Below, in pieces: positions 26,540 to 35,192 of a stretch of 64,000 nt of DNA. The notes beneath the pieces were generated by a model. It searched no databases, was not told the origin of the DNA, and saw only the letters and a list, made by a program, of their open reading frames with translations. How positions within the stretch are numbered: the first letter of the stretch is position 1; every line of letters starts with the position of its first letter. The translations under genes were made by a program, and so were the position numbers. Origin of the DNA: Stappia sp. TSB10P1A (lineage in GTDB: Bacteria; Pseudomonadota; Alphaproteobacteria; Rhizobiales; Stappiaceae); contig NZ_FYAU01000005.1 of NCBI RefSeq assembly GCF_900185725.1, positions 55,129 to 119,128 on the forward strand, read 5' to 3'.

Positions 26540-29005
26540 TCAAAGCATGATCTCGTGAGACTTGAACGAGATGTTGCGGGTCTGCGCCGTGGCGTCCGCG
26601 ATCTTGCGGATCGTGCCCCAACAGTGCTTGTAGTCCGGCAACACCAGTTCGTTGACCCCCGGATTGACCACGTTGCCCTGGCTTCCCGCCGGCGAGCCGA
26701 AGACCATCGCCACCGTGTTCCGCTTGAGCGTCGGCATCGGATAGGCCATGCCCTGCGTCACCCCGTTGTCGTTGACGATTTCCAGAAGATCGCCGGGATT
26801 AAGGCCCAAGTCCACCATGTCTTCGGGATGCATCTCGACGAAAGGATGTGGGTAGCGGTCCTGGACGAAGTCGTTCTCCTGATCGAGGAACTGGTTCTGC
26901 CAGAAGATGTTGGCGCGAACGTTGTTGATCCAGAAGCGATGCGCGGCCTGTTCGCGCGCCTTGCCGGGCGCCTGCCAGCCGCGCCAGCCGGCGGCGCAGA
27001 ACAGCGCCTTTCCGTCCTCGCGCCCGTGACGGGTGAAACGGCCATCGGTGTATAGGCGCGTGGTGCCGATCAGTTGGCCATCTTCATAGCCTATGACCGG
27101 CTCCTGCACGCCGTTGTTGCCCATGGCCCGCAGGCGCTCATAGGTCACCTCCGGATTGCCCTGGTGGTAGCCGTCCATGAAGGCGTCTTCTTCGGTTGCC
27201 CAGTCGAAACCCTTGAACTGGTCGGCATAGGCCGCGTGTCCCATCTCGCGCAGCACCCGTTCCATGGCTTGCGCGATGCCGGCGGCGATCAGGCAGTCGG
27301 GTCTCGAATTGCCGTAGGGGTCCATATATTTCTCGGACAGCCGCAGGCGCCGCTCGCCGTTCATCGAGGTGAGGTTCATCTCGTTGGCTTCGCAGGCCGG
27401 CAGGATCACATGAGCATTCTGGCCGATCTGGCTGTGGATGATGTCCACGTCCACCACGAAGAGCCCGCCGGCGTTCAGCGCCGAGACGATCGCGTCGACC
27501 ACCTGTTCGCGCGTGCCTCCGGCGGCGGCGTCGATGGCATCCTTCACCATGTCGGATCGGCGCTTGTGCACCCGCTTGAATTCCGAAGCGTTCAGCGTGG
27601 TCTTGTAATGGTCGCAGGCCCAGATGTGGTGCACTTTGCCGAGGCCGCGGATGAGGAACTGGTCGACATACTCGGCCGGGCGGCCCACATGTGCGTCGCC
27701 GGGACGGTAATAGCCTTCCTGGTGACCGCCCAGACGGCAGACACCGCCGCCCTCGCGGCCGACATTGCCGGTTGCGAGCGCGATGTTCACCAGCGCACCG
27801 ATGGTGCGATAGTTGTCGTTGCCCCAGATGATGCCCTTCTCGTAGGCCGTCACGCAATTGCGGCGGCTGCCGTCGTCATGCGGCTTGGCGATCCACTCGG
27901 CGGCCTTGGCGATGTCGGCGGCCGGAACGCCGCAGATCTCGGCGGCCTGATCGAGCGAGGTGCGACAGGTCAGCATCGCCGTTTCGAGGCTGCCGAGCGC
28001 GGCGGGGTGCGCCGGATCCTCGGGCACCGCCACCCCGTCCTGGAAGGTCGAATTGGCGATGAACTCCTTGTCGGTCCAGCCGTTGTCGACGATATGGGTC
28101 AGGATGGCGTTGAACAGCGCCATGTCCGTGCCTTCCCTGATCGCCAGGTGCAGCACGTTCTCGGGGCCTGCGAACTGCTCGGACGAGGCAATCGTCAGAG
28201 TGCGGCGCGGATCGACGACGACCATCTTCGCACCGTTCTGCAGACCCTTGACCATGTGGTTGAGGTAGAGGTTGGTCTGCGTTTCCATCGAGTTGGCACC
28301 GACGATGAAGATCGTGTCGGTCACCTGATAGTCCTCGTAGGCGTAGTTCAGCTCGTCCACGCCCATGTCGCGGCTGGAATGGACCTCGGAATTGTAGGCC
28401 GGCCGGTTGTGGATGCGACAGTTCTTCACCTTCATGCTCTGGAAGTAGAGCTTTCCGGTGCCCCAGGTGTTCTCGTAGCCGCCGGCACTGCCGCCGTGGT
28501 CGAACATCGAGACGACCAGATCGTCCTCGGACCCTTGCGCCACCACCCGCGCCGTGACCCGTGCCACCAGGTCGAGCGCATCGTTCCAGCTTGTCGGCTG
28601 CCAGGTGCCGTTGCGCCAGACCATCGGGTCGGACAGGCGCTGCTGCTGTGTGCCCATGACCTTCGACGGCCGGTTCTCCGCCATCCGTGCGCCGCGGATC
28701 GACCCCAGGCCCGAATTGACCACACAGCCGCTGTCGGGCTTGACCACCAGATGCACGTCGCGACCGTTCTGGCGCACCACGTTGTACATCGACGGCGCGA
28801 ACCAGGCCTCGGTTTCCATGTGCTGCTGTTCGCTCAGGTCGACGCCGAACTTGTTTTCGCCAGGCGCCGTTCCGCCCTGACGGTTCATCGGCCAGGTGTA
28901 GGCCTTGTAGCCGCAGCCGACGATGCAGTAGTGGCAGGTGACGTTGAATTCCTGCGCATCTGCGGGGATGATCGGCAGGCGGTCGATCTGTCTCTTGTAA
29001 GCCAT
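26540..29005 (-). CDS. aioA: Arsenite oxidase large (molybdopterin) subunit AioA
   Basis: 821 aa, matching the usual AioA length (~825). The N-terminal 3Fe-4S motif is C24-x2-C27-x3-C31 (TCHYCIVGCGYKAYTWP). The GSIRGARMAENRPSKVMGTQ region and other AioA-specific stretches are present (VKNCRIHNRPAYNSEVHSSR, ACEANEMNLTSMNGERRLRL). It oxidises As(III) to As(V) in the periplasm with a bis-MGD molybdenum centre and passes electrons to the AioB Rieske centre. ATG 29005 lies 14 bp after aioB; the open frame upstream of it is not coding in this frame. The small subunit carries the Tat signal for export of the dimer. Confidence 0.96.
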   Translation of the reverse strand: MAYKRQIDRLPIIPADAQEFNVTCHYCIVGCGYKAYTWPMNRQGGTAPGENKFGVDLSEQQHMETEAWFAPSMYNVVRQNGRDVHLVVKPDSGCVVNSGLGSIRGARMAENRPSKVMGTQQQRLSDPMVWRNGTWQPTSWNDALDLVARVTARVVAQGSEDDLVVSMFDHGGSAGGYENTWGTGKLYFQSMKVKNCRIHNRPAYNSEVHSSRDMGVDELNYAYEDYQVTDTIFIVGANSMETQTNLYLNHMVKGLQNGAKMVVVDPRRTLTIASSEQFAGPENVLHLAIREGTDMALFNAILTHIVDNGWTDKEFIANSTFQDGVAVPEDPAHPAALGSLETAMLTCRTSLDQAAEICGVPAADIAKAAEWIAKPHDDGSRRNCVTAYEKGIIWGNDNYRTIGALVNIALATGNVGREGGGVCRLGGHQEGYYRPGDAHVGRPAEYVDQFLIRGLGKVHHIWACDHYKTTLNASEFKRVHKRRSDMVKDAIDAAAGGTREQVVDAIVSALNAGGLFVVDVDIIHSQIGQNAHVILPACEANEMNLTSMNGERRLRLSEKYMDPYGNSRPDCLIAAGIAQAMERVLREMGHAAYADQFKGFDWATEEDAFMDGYHQGNPEVTYERLRAMGNNGVQEPVIGYEDGQLIGTTRLYTDGRFTRHGREDGKALFCAAGWRGWQAPGKAREQAAHRFWINNVRANIFWQNQFLDQENDFVQDRYPHPFVEMHPEDMVDLGLNPGDLLEIVNDNGVTQGMAYPMPTLKRNTVAMVFGSPAGSQGNVVNPGVNELVLPDYKHCWGTIRKIADATAQTRNISFKSHEIML

Positions 29006-29019
29006 CGTTTTCCCTCCCC

Positions 29020-29538
29020 CTACAGCACGTTCGACAGGCGGCCGTAGATCAGGTCGTCCACGCCGTCGGCATAGATGTCTCCCTTGTCGTCGACGCGCAG
29101 CAGGAATTGCGGCAGGTTCTGCGTGGCATGACCCCAGATCTGCTGTCCGCCCGCCTCGCAGTCGAAGCGCGAGTGATGGCCGGGGCAGTTGAGCGTCTTG
29201 TCCGTGGCCGAATAGCTCAGCAGCCAGCCCTTGTGCGGACACAGCACCGAGAAGGCCACGATGTCGCCATCCGGTCCGACGCCGCCGTCCACGGCCTGGC
29301 CCAGCTTGAGCAGAACGCCAGGGCTGTCCGGATCGGGATAGGCGACATCCAGCGGCGTGTTCACCGCCAGATCGGCGATATTGGCGAGACGGTTTGCCGG
29401 GTAATCGACGCGGGCAAGGGCGCGTGCCCTGGCCTGTTCCGGCGTTGCTACCACCGCGGCCACCGCGCCCGCCGTCGCTAGCGCGCCCCCTTTCAGAAAC
29501 TGTCGACGCCCAACGTCGACCAATCGGTTGCACTTCAT
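29020..29538 (-). CDS. aioB: Arsenite oxidase small (Rieske) subunit AioB
   Basis: 172 aa from ATG 29538 (GGGAGGAG upstream). A Tat signal (VGRRQFLKGGALATAGAVAA) exports the folded AioAB complex. Rieske ligands are Cys100, His102 (CPHKGW) and Cys118, His121 (CPGHH). The cysteine pair that forms a disulfide in many Rieske proteins is absent (Trp105 and Gly120 stand there). From memory, the same loss is described for alphaproteobacterial AioB such as that of Rhizobium NT-26. It transfers electrons from AioA to a cytochrome; no cytochrome gene is seen here. Confidence 0.95.
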   Translation of the reverse strand: MKCNRLVDVGRRQFLKGGALATAGAVAAVVATPEQARARALARVDYPANRLANIADLAVNTPLDVAYPDPDSPGVLLKLGQAVDGGVGPDGDIVAFSVLCPHKGWLLSYSATDKTLNCPGHHSRFDCEAGGQQIWGHATQNLPQFLLRVDDKGDIYADGVDDLIYGRLSNVL

Positions 29539-29700
29539 TGGCTGGCTCCTCCCAAGCTCTCCAAAGTCGAAATACGGCAACATGCTATTTCGCGGGTCCA
29601 GGGCGGACAACGGCGCGCAAGGTCCTGCTGCAGTGCAGCTAAGGACTGAATTTCAAAGAGAAAATTTCGTGTTCGGAAATCCGGACATGCCGCAGTGGGA
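29539..29700 (-). promoter_or_regulatory. aioBA promoter region without a -24/-12 element
   Basis: This 162-bp gap between aioR and aioB must contain the aioBA promoter if it is separate from the aioXSR transcript. I checked each GG on the coding strand: none is followed by GC after ten bases, so a sigma-54 promoter is not evident. A short palindrome CTGCA-x-TGCAG lies at 29628-29638, and TTGAAA (29650s) could be a weak -35. Confidence 0.5.
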
Positions 29701-30948
29701 TCACAGGCCGGACAGGCCCAACCTCTGCATCTTTTCCCACAAGGTTGTGCGGGAGATGCGCAACAGCCGCGCCGCCTCGCCGATCTGACCGCCGGTACGG
29801 TCGAGGGCGGTGATGATCTGCACCCGCTCGGCAGCCTCGCGCGCCTGCGCAAGCGACAGGAACTCCCCCGGCCCGGCCTGATGCTCCGGGAACAGGTCGG
29901 AGGGCTGCAGCAGCGACCCTGTCGCCATGGCCAGCCCTCGCAGCAATCTGGTGCGAAGCTCGCGCCCGCCCCCCGGCCAATCGTGGGTCCGCACGGCCTC
30001 TTCGCACAGGGTGCTGATTCCTTCGACCTGGGGTGCCTGGCGAGGGCCGAGCTTGCGGAACAACTGATGCAGAAGCCAGATCGCATCCTGCGGCCGTGTG
30101 CCGAGGGGCGGTATCGGAATTTCGTTCTGCGCCAGCCGCAGGAACAGCTCGGCACTGAAGCGACCGTCCTGAATAAGAGCCTCCAGATCGGTGCCGCAGG
30201 CCGCGATCAGCCGCGCCTCGCCTCCCTGGTCGAGCCGGTCGAGCAGCCGGGACTGGACCTCGGCGCCCATCCTGCCGACGGCCTGCAGGAACAATGTGCC
30301 GTCTCGTACGGTGCCGAAGCCGCTCGCCGATCCGAACAGCGCCGCATCCGCATCGGCCTCGCGGACGAGATCGACGGTGACGAACGGCGTGACGCGGCGG
30401 TCCGACAGGTCGTGAATGCGCCGCGCGACAAGGTCCTTACCCGTTCCCGGACCGCCGCGGATCAGGACGGGCTGGCCGTTCGCCGCGGCTTTGTCGATCA
30501 AAGCCTCGATCTGCCGCGCCGCCGAAGACACCCCCAGCAAGGGTGGGAAGTCGTCGGTCGGCGACGGGCTCTTCCGATTGCCGACAAGCAGCCCAAGCCG
30601 CTCGAGGAACACCGACATGTCGAACGGTTTGGTCACGTAGTCCGCGGCACCCGCCTTCATCAGACGAACCGCCTGGCTGATGCCGCCCTGGCCGGTGATG
30701 AAGAGAAACGGCGGCGGCGTGCTGGTGCGGGCCAGCGTGGCGAACAGTTCCTCGCCCGACCCGTCCGGCAGGGCGATGTCGCAGATCACCGCGTCGATCG
30801 GCGCGTTAGGGGTCCGGATGGCTCCCAGCGCCCGCACCATCTGCTTGAGCCAGAGCACTCTTGCGCCTTCGAGCTCCAGACGCTGCACCAAAGAGCCACC
30901 CATGATGGAATCGTCCTCGACGAGAACGATCCGTCTATTCCGCAGCAT
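29701..30948 (-). CDS. aioR: NtrC-like response regulator AioR with a degenerate AAA+ domain
   Basis: 415 aa from ATG 30948. The receiver domain has phospho-acceptor Asp57 and Lys107 (VTKPFD). The central AAA+ domain keeps Walker A (GGPGTGKD, 165-172) but lacks the GAFTGA loop entirely: ALFGSASGFGTVRDGTLFL runs straight through where it belongs. Its Walker B reads GTLFLQAV instead of GTLFLDEI. The C-terminal Fis-type HTH (GEAARLLRISRTTLWEKMQR) is intact. It should receive phosphate from AioS and switch aioBA. Missing GAFTGA and Walker B acids argue against classical sigma-54 activation. It overlaps the aioS stop by 14 bases. Confidence 0.9.
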   Translation of the reverse strand: MLRNRRIVLVEDDSIMGGSLVQRLELEGARVLWLKQMVRALGAIRTPNAPIDAVICDIALPDGSGEELFATLARTSTPPPFLFITGQGGISQAVRLMKAGAADYVTKPFDMSVFLERLGLLVGNRKSPSPTDDFPPLLGVSSAARQIEALIDKAAANGQPVLIRGGPGTGKDLVARRIHDLSDRRVTPFVTVDLVREADADAALFGSASGFGTVRDGTLFLQAVGRMGAEVQSRLLDRLDQGGEARLIAACGTDLEALIQDGRFSAELFLRLAQNEIPIPPLGTRPQDAIWLLHQLFRKLGPRQAPQVEGISTLCEEAVRTHDWPGGGRELRTRLLRGLAMATGSLLQPSDLFPEHQAGPGEFLSLAQAREAAERVQIITALDRTGGQIGEAARLLRISRTTLWEKMQRLGLSGL

Positions 30949-32365
30949 CGCCAGCCTCCGTCGCGAAGGGCAGTGCGACCGTGATGCAGGTGACGCCCTC
31001 GACCCGCGCAAGATCGATCCTGCCGTTCAGTTGCCTGGTGAGGTCGCGCAAGAGGCGCAGGCCCACGCCGCCACCTTGAGGCACCGGGCCGTCGGCAAGC
31101 AGCCGCTCGCGCGCGGCCTGGGACAGTTCGGGCCCGGTGTTGGTGATCTGCAGGACGAGCTCCCGGTCGACTGGCAACACGGCCAGCCCGACGCGTCCCG
31201 CGGTTCCTGCGGCCGTGCAGGCGTTCAGCAGCAGGTTGAGCACGATCTGCCGAACCGGCACCGCGCAAAGGCCGTGCGCCGTGGGCGCGGGCATGTCCAC
31301 GGACCAGTCGAGCGTAAGCCCCATGCGTGACACTTCGGGCTGGATCAGGAGCTTGAGATCCTCGAAGTCCTCGCGGGTCAACGGCAGGTCCTGACGATTG
31401 AGGCGGTTCTGGTCGAGCGTCGCGCGCGTCACATCGCGCAGATGGCGCAGGCCTCGGTCCAGCAGGTCGGCAGCCTTGCGGACCACCTCGGGCCGGTCGG
31501 GATAGTTGCGGATCGTATCGGTGGCGTTCAGCAGGCCGCCGAGCGGGTTGTTGATCTCATGCGCAAGCGAAGAGGACAGGCGACCAAGGGCCACGAACCG
31601 CTCCCGCTCGGCAAGCCGCCGTTCGGTTTCGGCCTTGGCGGCGACGGCGGCCACCATGGCATTGTAGGTGCGGGCCAGCCGCGCCGTTTCGCCGTCGCCA
31701 CGTGGGATCTGCGAGACCGGAATGGGGTGGGGCTCGCCCGGCGTCTCGGTCATCTGATAGGCGAGTGTCGTCACCGGGCGCAGCATCCGTCGCAGGACGA
31801 CAAAGCCTGCCAGCGTCAGCAGGCTGACGATAAGAGCGTTGCCGAGGATCAGGAAGACGAGCGCCTGCCGCCGTTCCGCCTGAAGGTCGGAGACGTCCAG
31901 CTCGGTTGCGATCTGGCCGACCATGCGCCCTTGGTAGACCAGCGGTGCCAGCAGGTTGAGAACGGGGGCGGTATCGTCTATCGACAGATGGTCGAGGGCC
32001 ACCGCATTTCGGACCAGATCTGCGATATCGCTGTCGATGGGCACGCGCCGAGGGTCGGTCGCCGCCAGAACGCGGCCGCGCTCGTCCGCCACGGCGGTCA
32101 GAATCATCCTGCGTCCCTCGGCCCCCTTCGAGGCCCGGTCCAGCGTGTCATAGACCTCCCGGACATCCTTCCGCAGAACATGCGACCCCAACGCCACCGT
32201 CAGCCCCTCGACATGCATCTGCGCCAGTTCCTGGATCCGTGCGTCCTGCACCCGGGCCAGCGACCGCAGGACCACTTGCGAGGCCAGTGTCCCGGCAAGG
32301 ATCATCATCGCCGCCGCCAGCAGCGGCAGCTTTATCGACATCGGCAGGGAGGCGAGCTGCTTCAT
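30935..32365 (-). CDS. aioS: Sensor histidine kinase AioS
   Basis: 476 aa. Two transmembrane helices (residues ~12-34 and ~168-192) enclose a periplasmic sensor of about 135 residues. A HAMP-like linker, the H-box with His269 (LSSSLAHEINNPLGG), and a HATPase_c domain (GGGVGLRLLRDLTRQLNG) follow. AioS is expected to sense arsenite through AioX and phosphorylate AioR. Its stop overlaps the aioR start, and aioX lies three bases upstream, so aioXSR is one transcript. Confidence 0.93.
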   Translation of the reverse strand: MKQLASLPMSIKLPLLAAAMMILAGTLASQVVLRSLARVQDARIQELAQMHVEGLTVALGSHVLRKDVREVYDTLDRASKGAEGRRMILTAVADERGRVLAATDPRRVPIDSDIADLVRNAVALDHLSIDDTAPVLNLLAPLVYQGRMVGQIATELDVSDLQAERRQALVFLILGNALIVSLLTLAGFVVLRRMLRPVTTLAYQMTETPGEPHPIPVSQIPRGDGETARLARTYNAMVAAVAAKAETERRLAERERFVALGRLSSSLAHEINNPLGGLLNATDTIRNYPDRPEVVRKAADLLDRGLRHLRDVTRATLDQNRLNRQDLPLTREDFEDLKLLIQPEVSRMGLTLDWSVDMPAPTAHGLCAVPVRQIVLNLLLNACTAAGTAGRVGLAVLPVDRELVLQITNTGPELSQAARERLLADGPVPQGGGVGLRLLRDLTRQLNGRIDLARVEGVTCITVALPFATEAGDAAE

Positions 32366-32368
32366 TCG

Positions 32369-33217
32369 TCACGGTCCCAGATCGCGCATGCGATCGGCAA
32401 TTCCGTCATAGAGATCGTCGGTCGCCCGCTGAAAACCGTCGAGATGCAGCGCGGCGAGCGCCTGACGGCCGTCGGCCCGCTCGACCAGGCCCAGCAAGGC
32501 ATCTTGCAGTGCGCGAACCGGCTCGGAGGCCAGATTGTCGCGCCTCGCGCAGACCGGAGGGAAGCCCAGCCATTCCGACCGCGCAACCACCCGCGTTCGT
32601 TCGGTCAGCGCCGGTTCGATGACGGCCAGAGCCTCCCAGACATAGCCATCGACGCTCCCCGACCTGACAAGTCCGTCCGCCACGGCCCGCACCACGTTGC
32701 GATGACCGAACGTGAAGACCGACCTGCTGAAGAAGGTCTCCACCCGGTCCCCGAGGCGCCGCAGATCGGTTGCGGTGACGAGATAGCCCGAGTTTGAATC
32801 CGGATCGGAGAAGGCGTGCAAGCCGCCGCGCAGCTCGCTCAGGCCCGTCGCCGGATCGTCGGCCCCGACGATCAGGTAGGATTGGTATCTCGGGCCGCCG
32901 CGCCACGCCGGCACGGCGACAAGTTCCAGCGCATCGGCATGTTGCAGATAGGGATAGCCGCAAAGCCAGGCCGCATCGATCGTCCGGTCCAGAAGCAGGC
33001 CGGTGACTTCCTGGTAGGTGCGCCGCTGAAACAGTTCGATCTCGCGGTTCATGCCGCTTGCAAGGGCGCGGCGCAGGCCCTCAATCACGACTGCATCGTT
33101 ATCCAGAAAGACCGGCGTCAATCCCAGACGCAAAACCGGCTGTGCCCGTGCCGGCCTCGCAATCAAGGCAGCCGTTCCTGCGCCGATCAGGAAGCGGCGT
33201 GTCATTGGATGGGTCAT
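32369..33217 (-). CDS. aioX: Periplasmic arsenite-binding sensor AioX (PhnD-like)
   Basis: 282 aa, PhnD/ABC-type phosphonate-binding fold, with an RR-containing export signal (MTRRFLIGAGTAALIARPARA). Cys86 in the segment DAAWLCGYPY is the candidate arsenite ligand; a conserved cysteine does this in characterised AioX proteins. AioX presents As(III) to the kinase AioS. ATG 33217 is used; ATG 33205 also fits. Gene order aioX-aioS-aioR-aioB-aioA is as in Rhizobiales. Confidence 0.93.
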   Translation of the reverse strand: MTHPMTRRFLIGAGTAALIARPARAQPVLRLGLTPVFLDNDAVVIEGLRRALASGMNREIELFQRRTYQEVTGLLLDRTIDAAWLCGYPYLQHADALELVAVPAWRGGPRYQSYLIVGADDPATGLSELRGGLHAFSDPDSNSGYLVTATDLRRLGDRVETFFSRSVFTFGHRNVVRAVADGLVRSGSVDGYVWEALAVIEPALTERTRVVARSEWLGFPPVCARRDNLASEPVRALQDALLGLVERADGRQALAALHLDGFQRATDDLYDGIADRMRDLGP

Positions 33218-33543
33218 GATCCCGGCCCCTCCCTTTGGCCAAGATACATAGCGCGCGACCGGATCGGGTACCTCTACGCTTGTATCGTATTCTTTTTCGC
33301 TGTTCCAAAGGCAAAGCAGCGGGAAGCCGTGCCGTGGTTCGCGTGTCCCCCAAAGCGGTCCGCCGAAATGGTGTGCCGAGGACGCCGGCGGTAGGGACGT
33401 CTCCTCCCGCGCCAGAGAGGCACGAACTGCCGAAAGCCATGCGACATCCGGATGGATCGGAAAGCGCCTCGCCGACATGAGGTTGATCGGGGTCAAGCCA
33501 TCCGGTCTTGCATCTGCTATCGTTGGTCGAACGGGAGGCGGGG
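33218..33543. other. Divergent promoter region of aioX and the nitroreductase-like gene
   Basis: No gene. The AT-rich part at 33240-33305 is the likely aioX promoter. A GGTACC at 33267-33272 lacks the flanking TT/AA of the cluster elements further right, and I do not group it with them. Confidence 0.4.
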
Positions 33544-34683
33544 ATGCGCAGAAGGGGCTTTCTTGTCGGGGCGGGTGCGGCGCTTCTCCTTGGTGGCCTG
33601 GGGGCCTATGGGTGGCGGTCGGCCGTCGGTTCGCTCTCAGACTATGCCCGTCATGTCGGCGGCCTGCGTGCGCCGCTGCCGGCCGATCCGACCGACAGGG
33701 ATCTCGTCCGCTACGCGGCGCTTGCCGCCAATGGCCACAACACGCAGCCTTGGCGGTTCCGTCTTGCGGAGGGCGCCATGGATATCCTGCCGGATTTTTC
33801 GCGCACCACCCACATCGTCGATCCCGACGACCATCATCTTTTCGTCAGTCTCGGCTGCGCGACCGAAAACCTCGCCATCGCGGCGGCGGCGGCGGGGCGG
33901 CCGGGCGAGGCGCGGATTGATCCCGAAGGTTTCGTCCACTTTGCCTATTCGGCGGGTCCGTCGCGATCCGACCCCTTGTTTGCCGCCATCCCTCGGCGGC
34001 AGTCGACCCGCAGCGAATATGACGGCCGCGCCATTGCCGCCGCCGATCTCGAGACGCTGCGCAAGGCTGCCGAGGAGCCTGGAGTCCGCCTCGTGCTGCT
34101 GACCGAGCGGGCCCGGATTGACCAGGTGCGGGACCTCGTCATCGCCGGCAACACGGCCCAGATGCAGGATCCGGCGTTCATGGCGGAGTTGAAACAGTGG
34201 CTGCGCTTCAATCCCCGGAGCGCAATCGAAGCGGGCGACGGTCTGTTTGCGGCCGCGAGCGGCAATCCCGTGCTGCCCGACAGCCTCGGGCGACTTGCCT
34301 TCGACACGGTCTTCACCGCAGCGGGTGAGGGCGACAAATATGCCCGGCAGATCGACAGTTCGGCCGGCATCGCCGTCTTCCTTGGCGAGCGCGAGGACAA
34401 GGCGCACTGGATCGCCGTCGGGCGCGCCTGCCAGCGGTTCGCCCTGGCGGCAACGGCGCTGGGCCTCAAGCACGCTTTCGTCAATCAGCCGGTCGAAGTG
34501 GCGCCGCTGCGCTCCGACCTCGCGGCATTGGTGGGGGAGCCGGGGGTGAGGCCCGACATCGTGATGCGGTTCGGCTACGGACGGGACCTGCCGTTCTCGC
34601 CCCGCCGTCCGGTGGATGATGTCCTGGTTGCGGCGTCCGACGCCCAGGCTCCCGACGGGACTGCTCCTCGGCGAACCGCGTAG
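33544..34683 (+). CDS. Tat-exported nitroreductase-fold protein (Acg-like)
   Basis: 379 aa from ATG 33544 (GGGAGG upstream). The N-terminus MRRRGFLVGAGAALLLGG is a Tat or membrane-anchor signal. The rest resembles the Acg/TM1586-like branch of the nitroreductase family, with AANGHNTQPWRFRL near residue 65 and a C-terminal FMN region (GRACQRFALAATALGLKHAF). Such proteins bind FMN and are often stress-induced; substrates are unknown. It stands alone between the divergent aio operon and the peptide cluster. Whether it belongs to either is unclear. Confidence 0.8.
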   Translation: MRRRGFLVGAGAALLLGGLGAYGWRSAVGSLSDYARHVGGLRAPLPADPTDRDLVRYAALAANGHNTQPWRFRLAEGAMDILPDFSRTTHIVDPDDHHLFVSLGCATENLAIAAAAAGRPGEARIDPEGFVHFAYSAGPSRSDPLFAAIPRRQSTRSEYDGRAIAAADLETLRKAAEEPGVRLVLLTERARIDQVRDLVIAGNTAQMQDPAFMAELKQWLRFNPRSAIEAGDGLFAAASGNPVLPDSLGRLAFDTVFTAAGEGDKYARQIDSSAGIAVFLGEREDKAHWIAVGRACQRFALAATALGLKHAFVNQPVEVAPLRSDLAALVGEPGVRPDIVMRFGYGRDLPFSPRRPVDDVLVAASDAQAPDGTAPRRTA

Positions 34684-34814
34684 ATCCGACCGAAAGCGTC
34701 GCCGCTCGCGGCCGATGAGGCACCGCGCTGTCCGGCCCGTTTTCCCGCAAATCGCCCTGCCCTCCCGCAACCCGTTGCCGGCCGAGCGCTTTCCGCTCGG
34801 GATCGGTCAAGTGA

Positions 34815-34826
34815 CTTGGTACCAAG
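34815..34826. promoter_or_regulatory. TTGGTACCAA element before the precursor operon
   Basis: The palindrome CTTGGTACCAAG lies 95 bp upstream of the candidate precursor gene, followed by a second GTACC 11 bases further on. The ten-base core recurs exactly at 50121-50130 and with one mismatch at 50339-50348, in front of the other genes of this cluster. Confidence 0.65.
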
Positions 34827-34920
34827 ATATCAATGTACCTCAATACAACTTTAAGGTATCCTTCCCTGGGTCCCGGCAACCCGGCCGCGACCGGATTTCA
34901 AGGAGGAAAAGGAGACCATT

Positions 34921-35124
34921 ATGTCTGCCAAGGTTTCGTCGGCTACCCATGACAAGCTCAAGGCGCATGTCGGCCCGATCCATGACGAGATCGGCAAGCT
35001 GACGCTTGAGATCGACCGCATCCGCAGCGAGCGTGCGATCCTTCAGGCCATGGCCGTCACCGAACTGGACGGCATGGGCCTGTCCAGGGACGCGGTCGGC
35101 AGCCTCGCCGCCGCCTGCTGGTAA
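34921..35124 (+). CDS. Candidate RiPP precursor / scaffold peptide ending in Ala-Cys-Trp
   Basis: 67 aa with an excellent ribosome-binding site (AAGGAGGAAAAGGAG). Residues 5-42 look like an amphipathic helical leader rich in Lys, Glu, Ile and Leu (EIGKLTLEIDRIRSERAIL). Residues 43-67 are a Gly/Ala/Leu-rich tail ending SLAAACW, with the only Cys and the only Trp of the peptide as its last two residues. It has no signal peptide. It is first in an operon with an ATP-grasp ligase and a protease-like protein, and faces three radical SAM genes. These traits fit a ribosomally made peptide modified at its C-terminus. The family is unknown to me, and no product can be predicted. Confidence 0.75.
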   Translation: MSAKVSSATHDKLKAHVGPIHDEIGKLTLEIDRIRSERAILQAMAVTELDGMGLSRDAVGSLAAACW

Positions 35125-35129
35125 GCTCC

Positions 35130-35156
35130 GGCGCAGGGCAGCCGCTGCCCTGCGCC
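35130..35156 (+). other. Perfect hairpin between precursor and ligase genes
   Basis: A perfect 12-bp GC-rich stem (35130-35141 with 35145-35156) with a CCG loop begins five bases after the precursor stop. There is no T-run, so it is not a standard terminator. It is placed to stabilise the precursor mRNA 3' end or limit read-through into the ligase gene, as expected when a peptide is needed in excess over its enzymes. Confidence 0.7.
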
Positions 35157-35176
35157 CCCGCTGCCCTGCGCCCCCG
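35145..35176 (+). repeat. Tandem 16-bp duplication
   Basis: The unit CTGCCCTGCGCCCCCG occurs twice in perfect tandem (35145-35160, 35161-35176). Each copy can pair with the same upstream arm (35130-35141), so two alternative hairpins are possible. Confidence 0.9.
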
Positions 35177-35192
35177 ACAGCGAGCCTTCTCG

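Noticed and set aside
27074..29047. 657-codon open frame on the + strand opposite aioA
   Set aside because: Antisense shadow of a highly conserved gene; no recognisable domain and no ribosome-binding site.
29539..29700. Sigma-54 promoter for aioBA
   Set aside because: Checked every GG in the gap on the coding strand; none is followed by GC at the required ten-base spacing.
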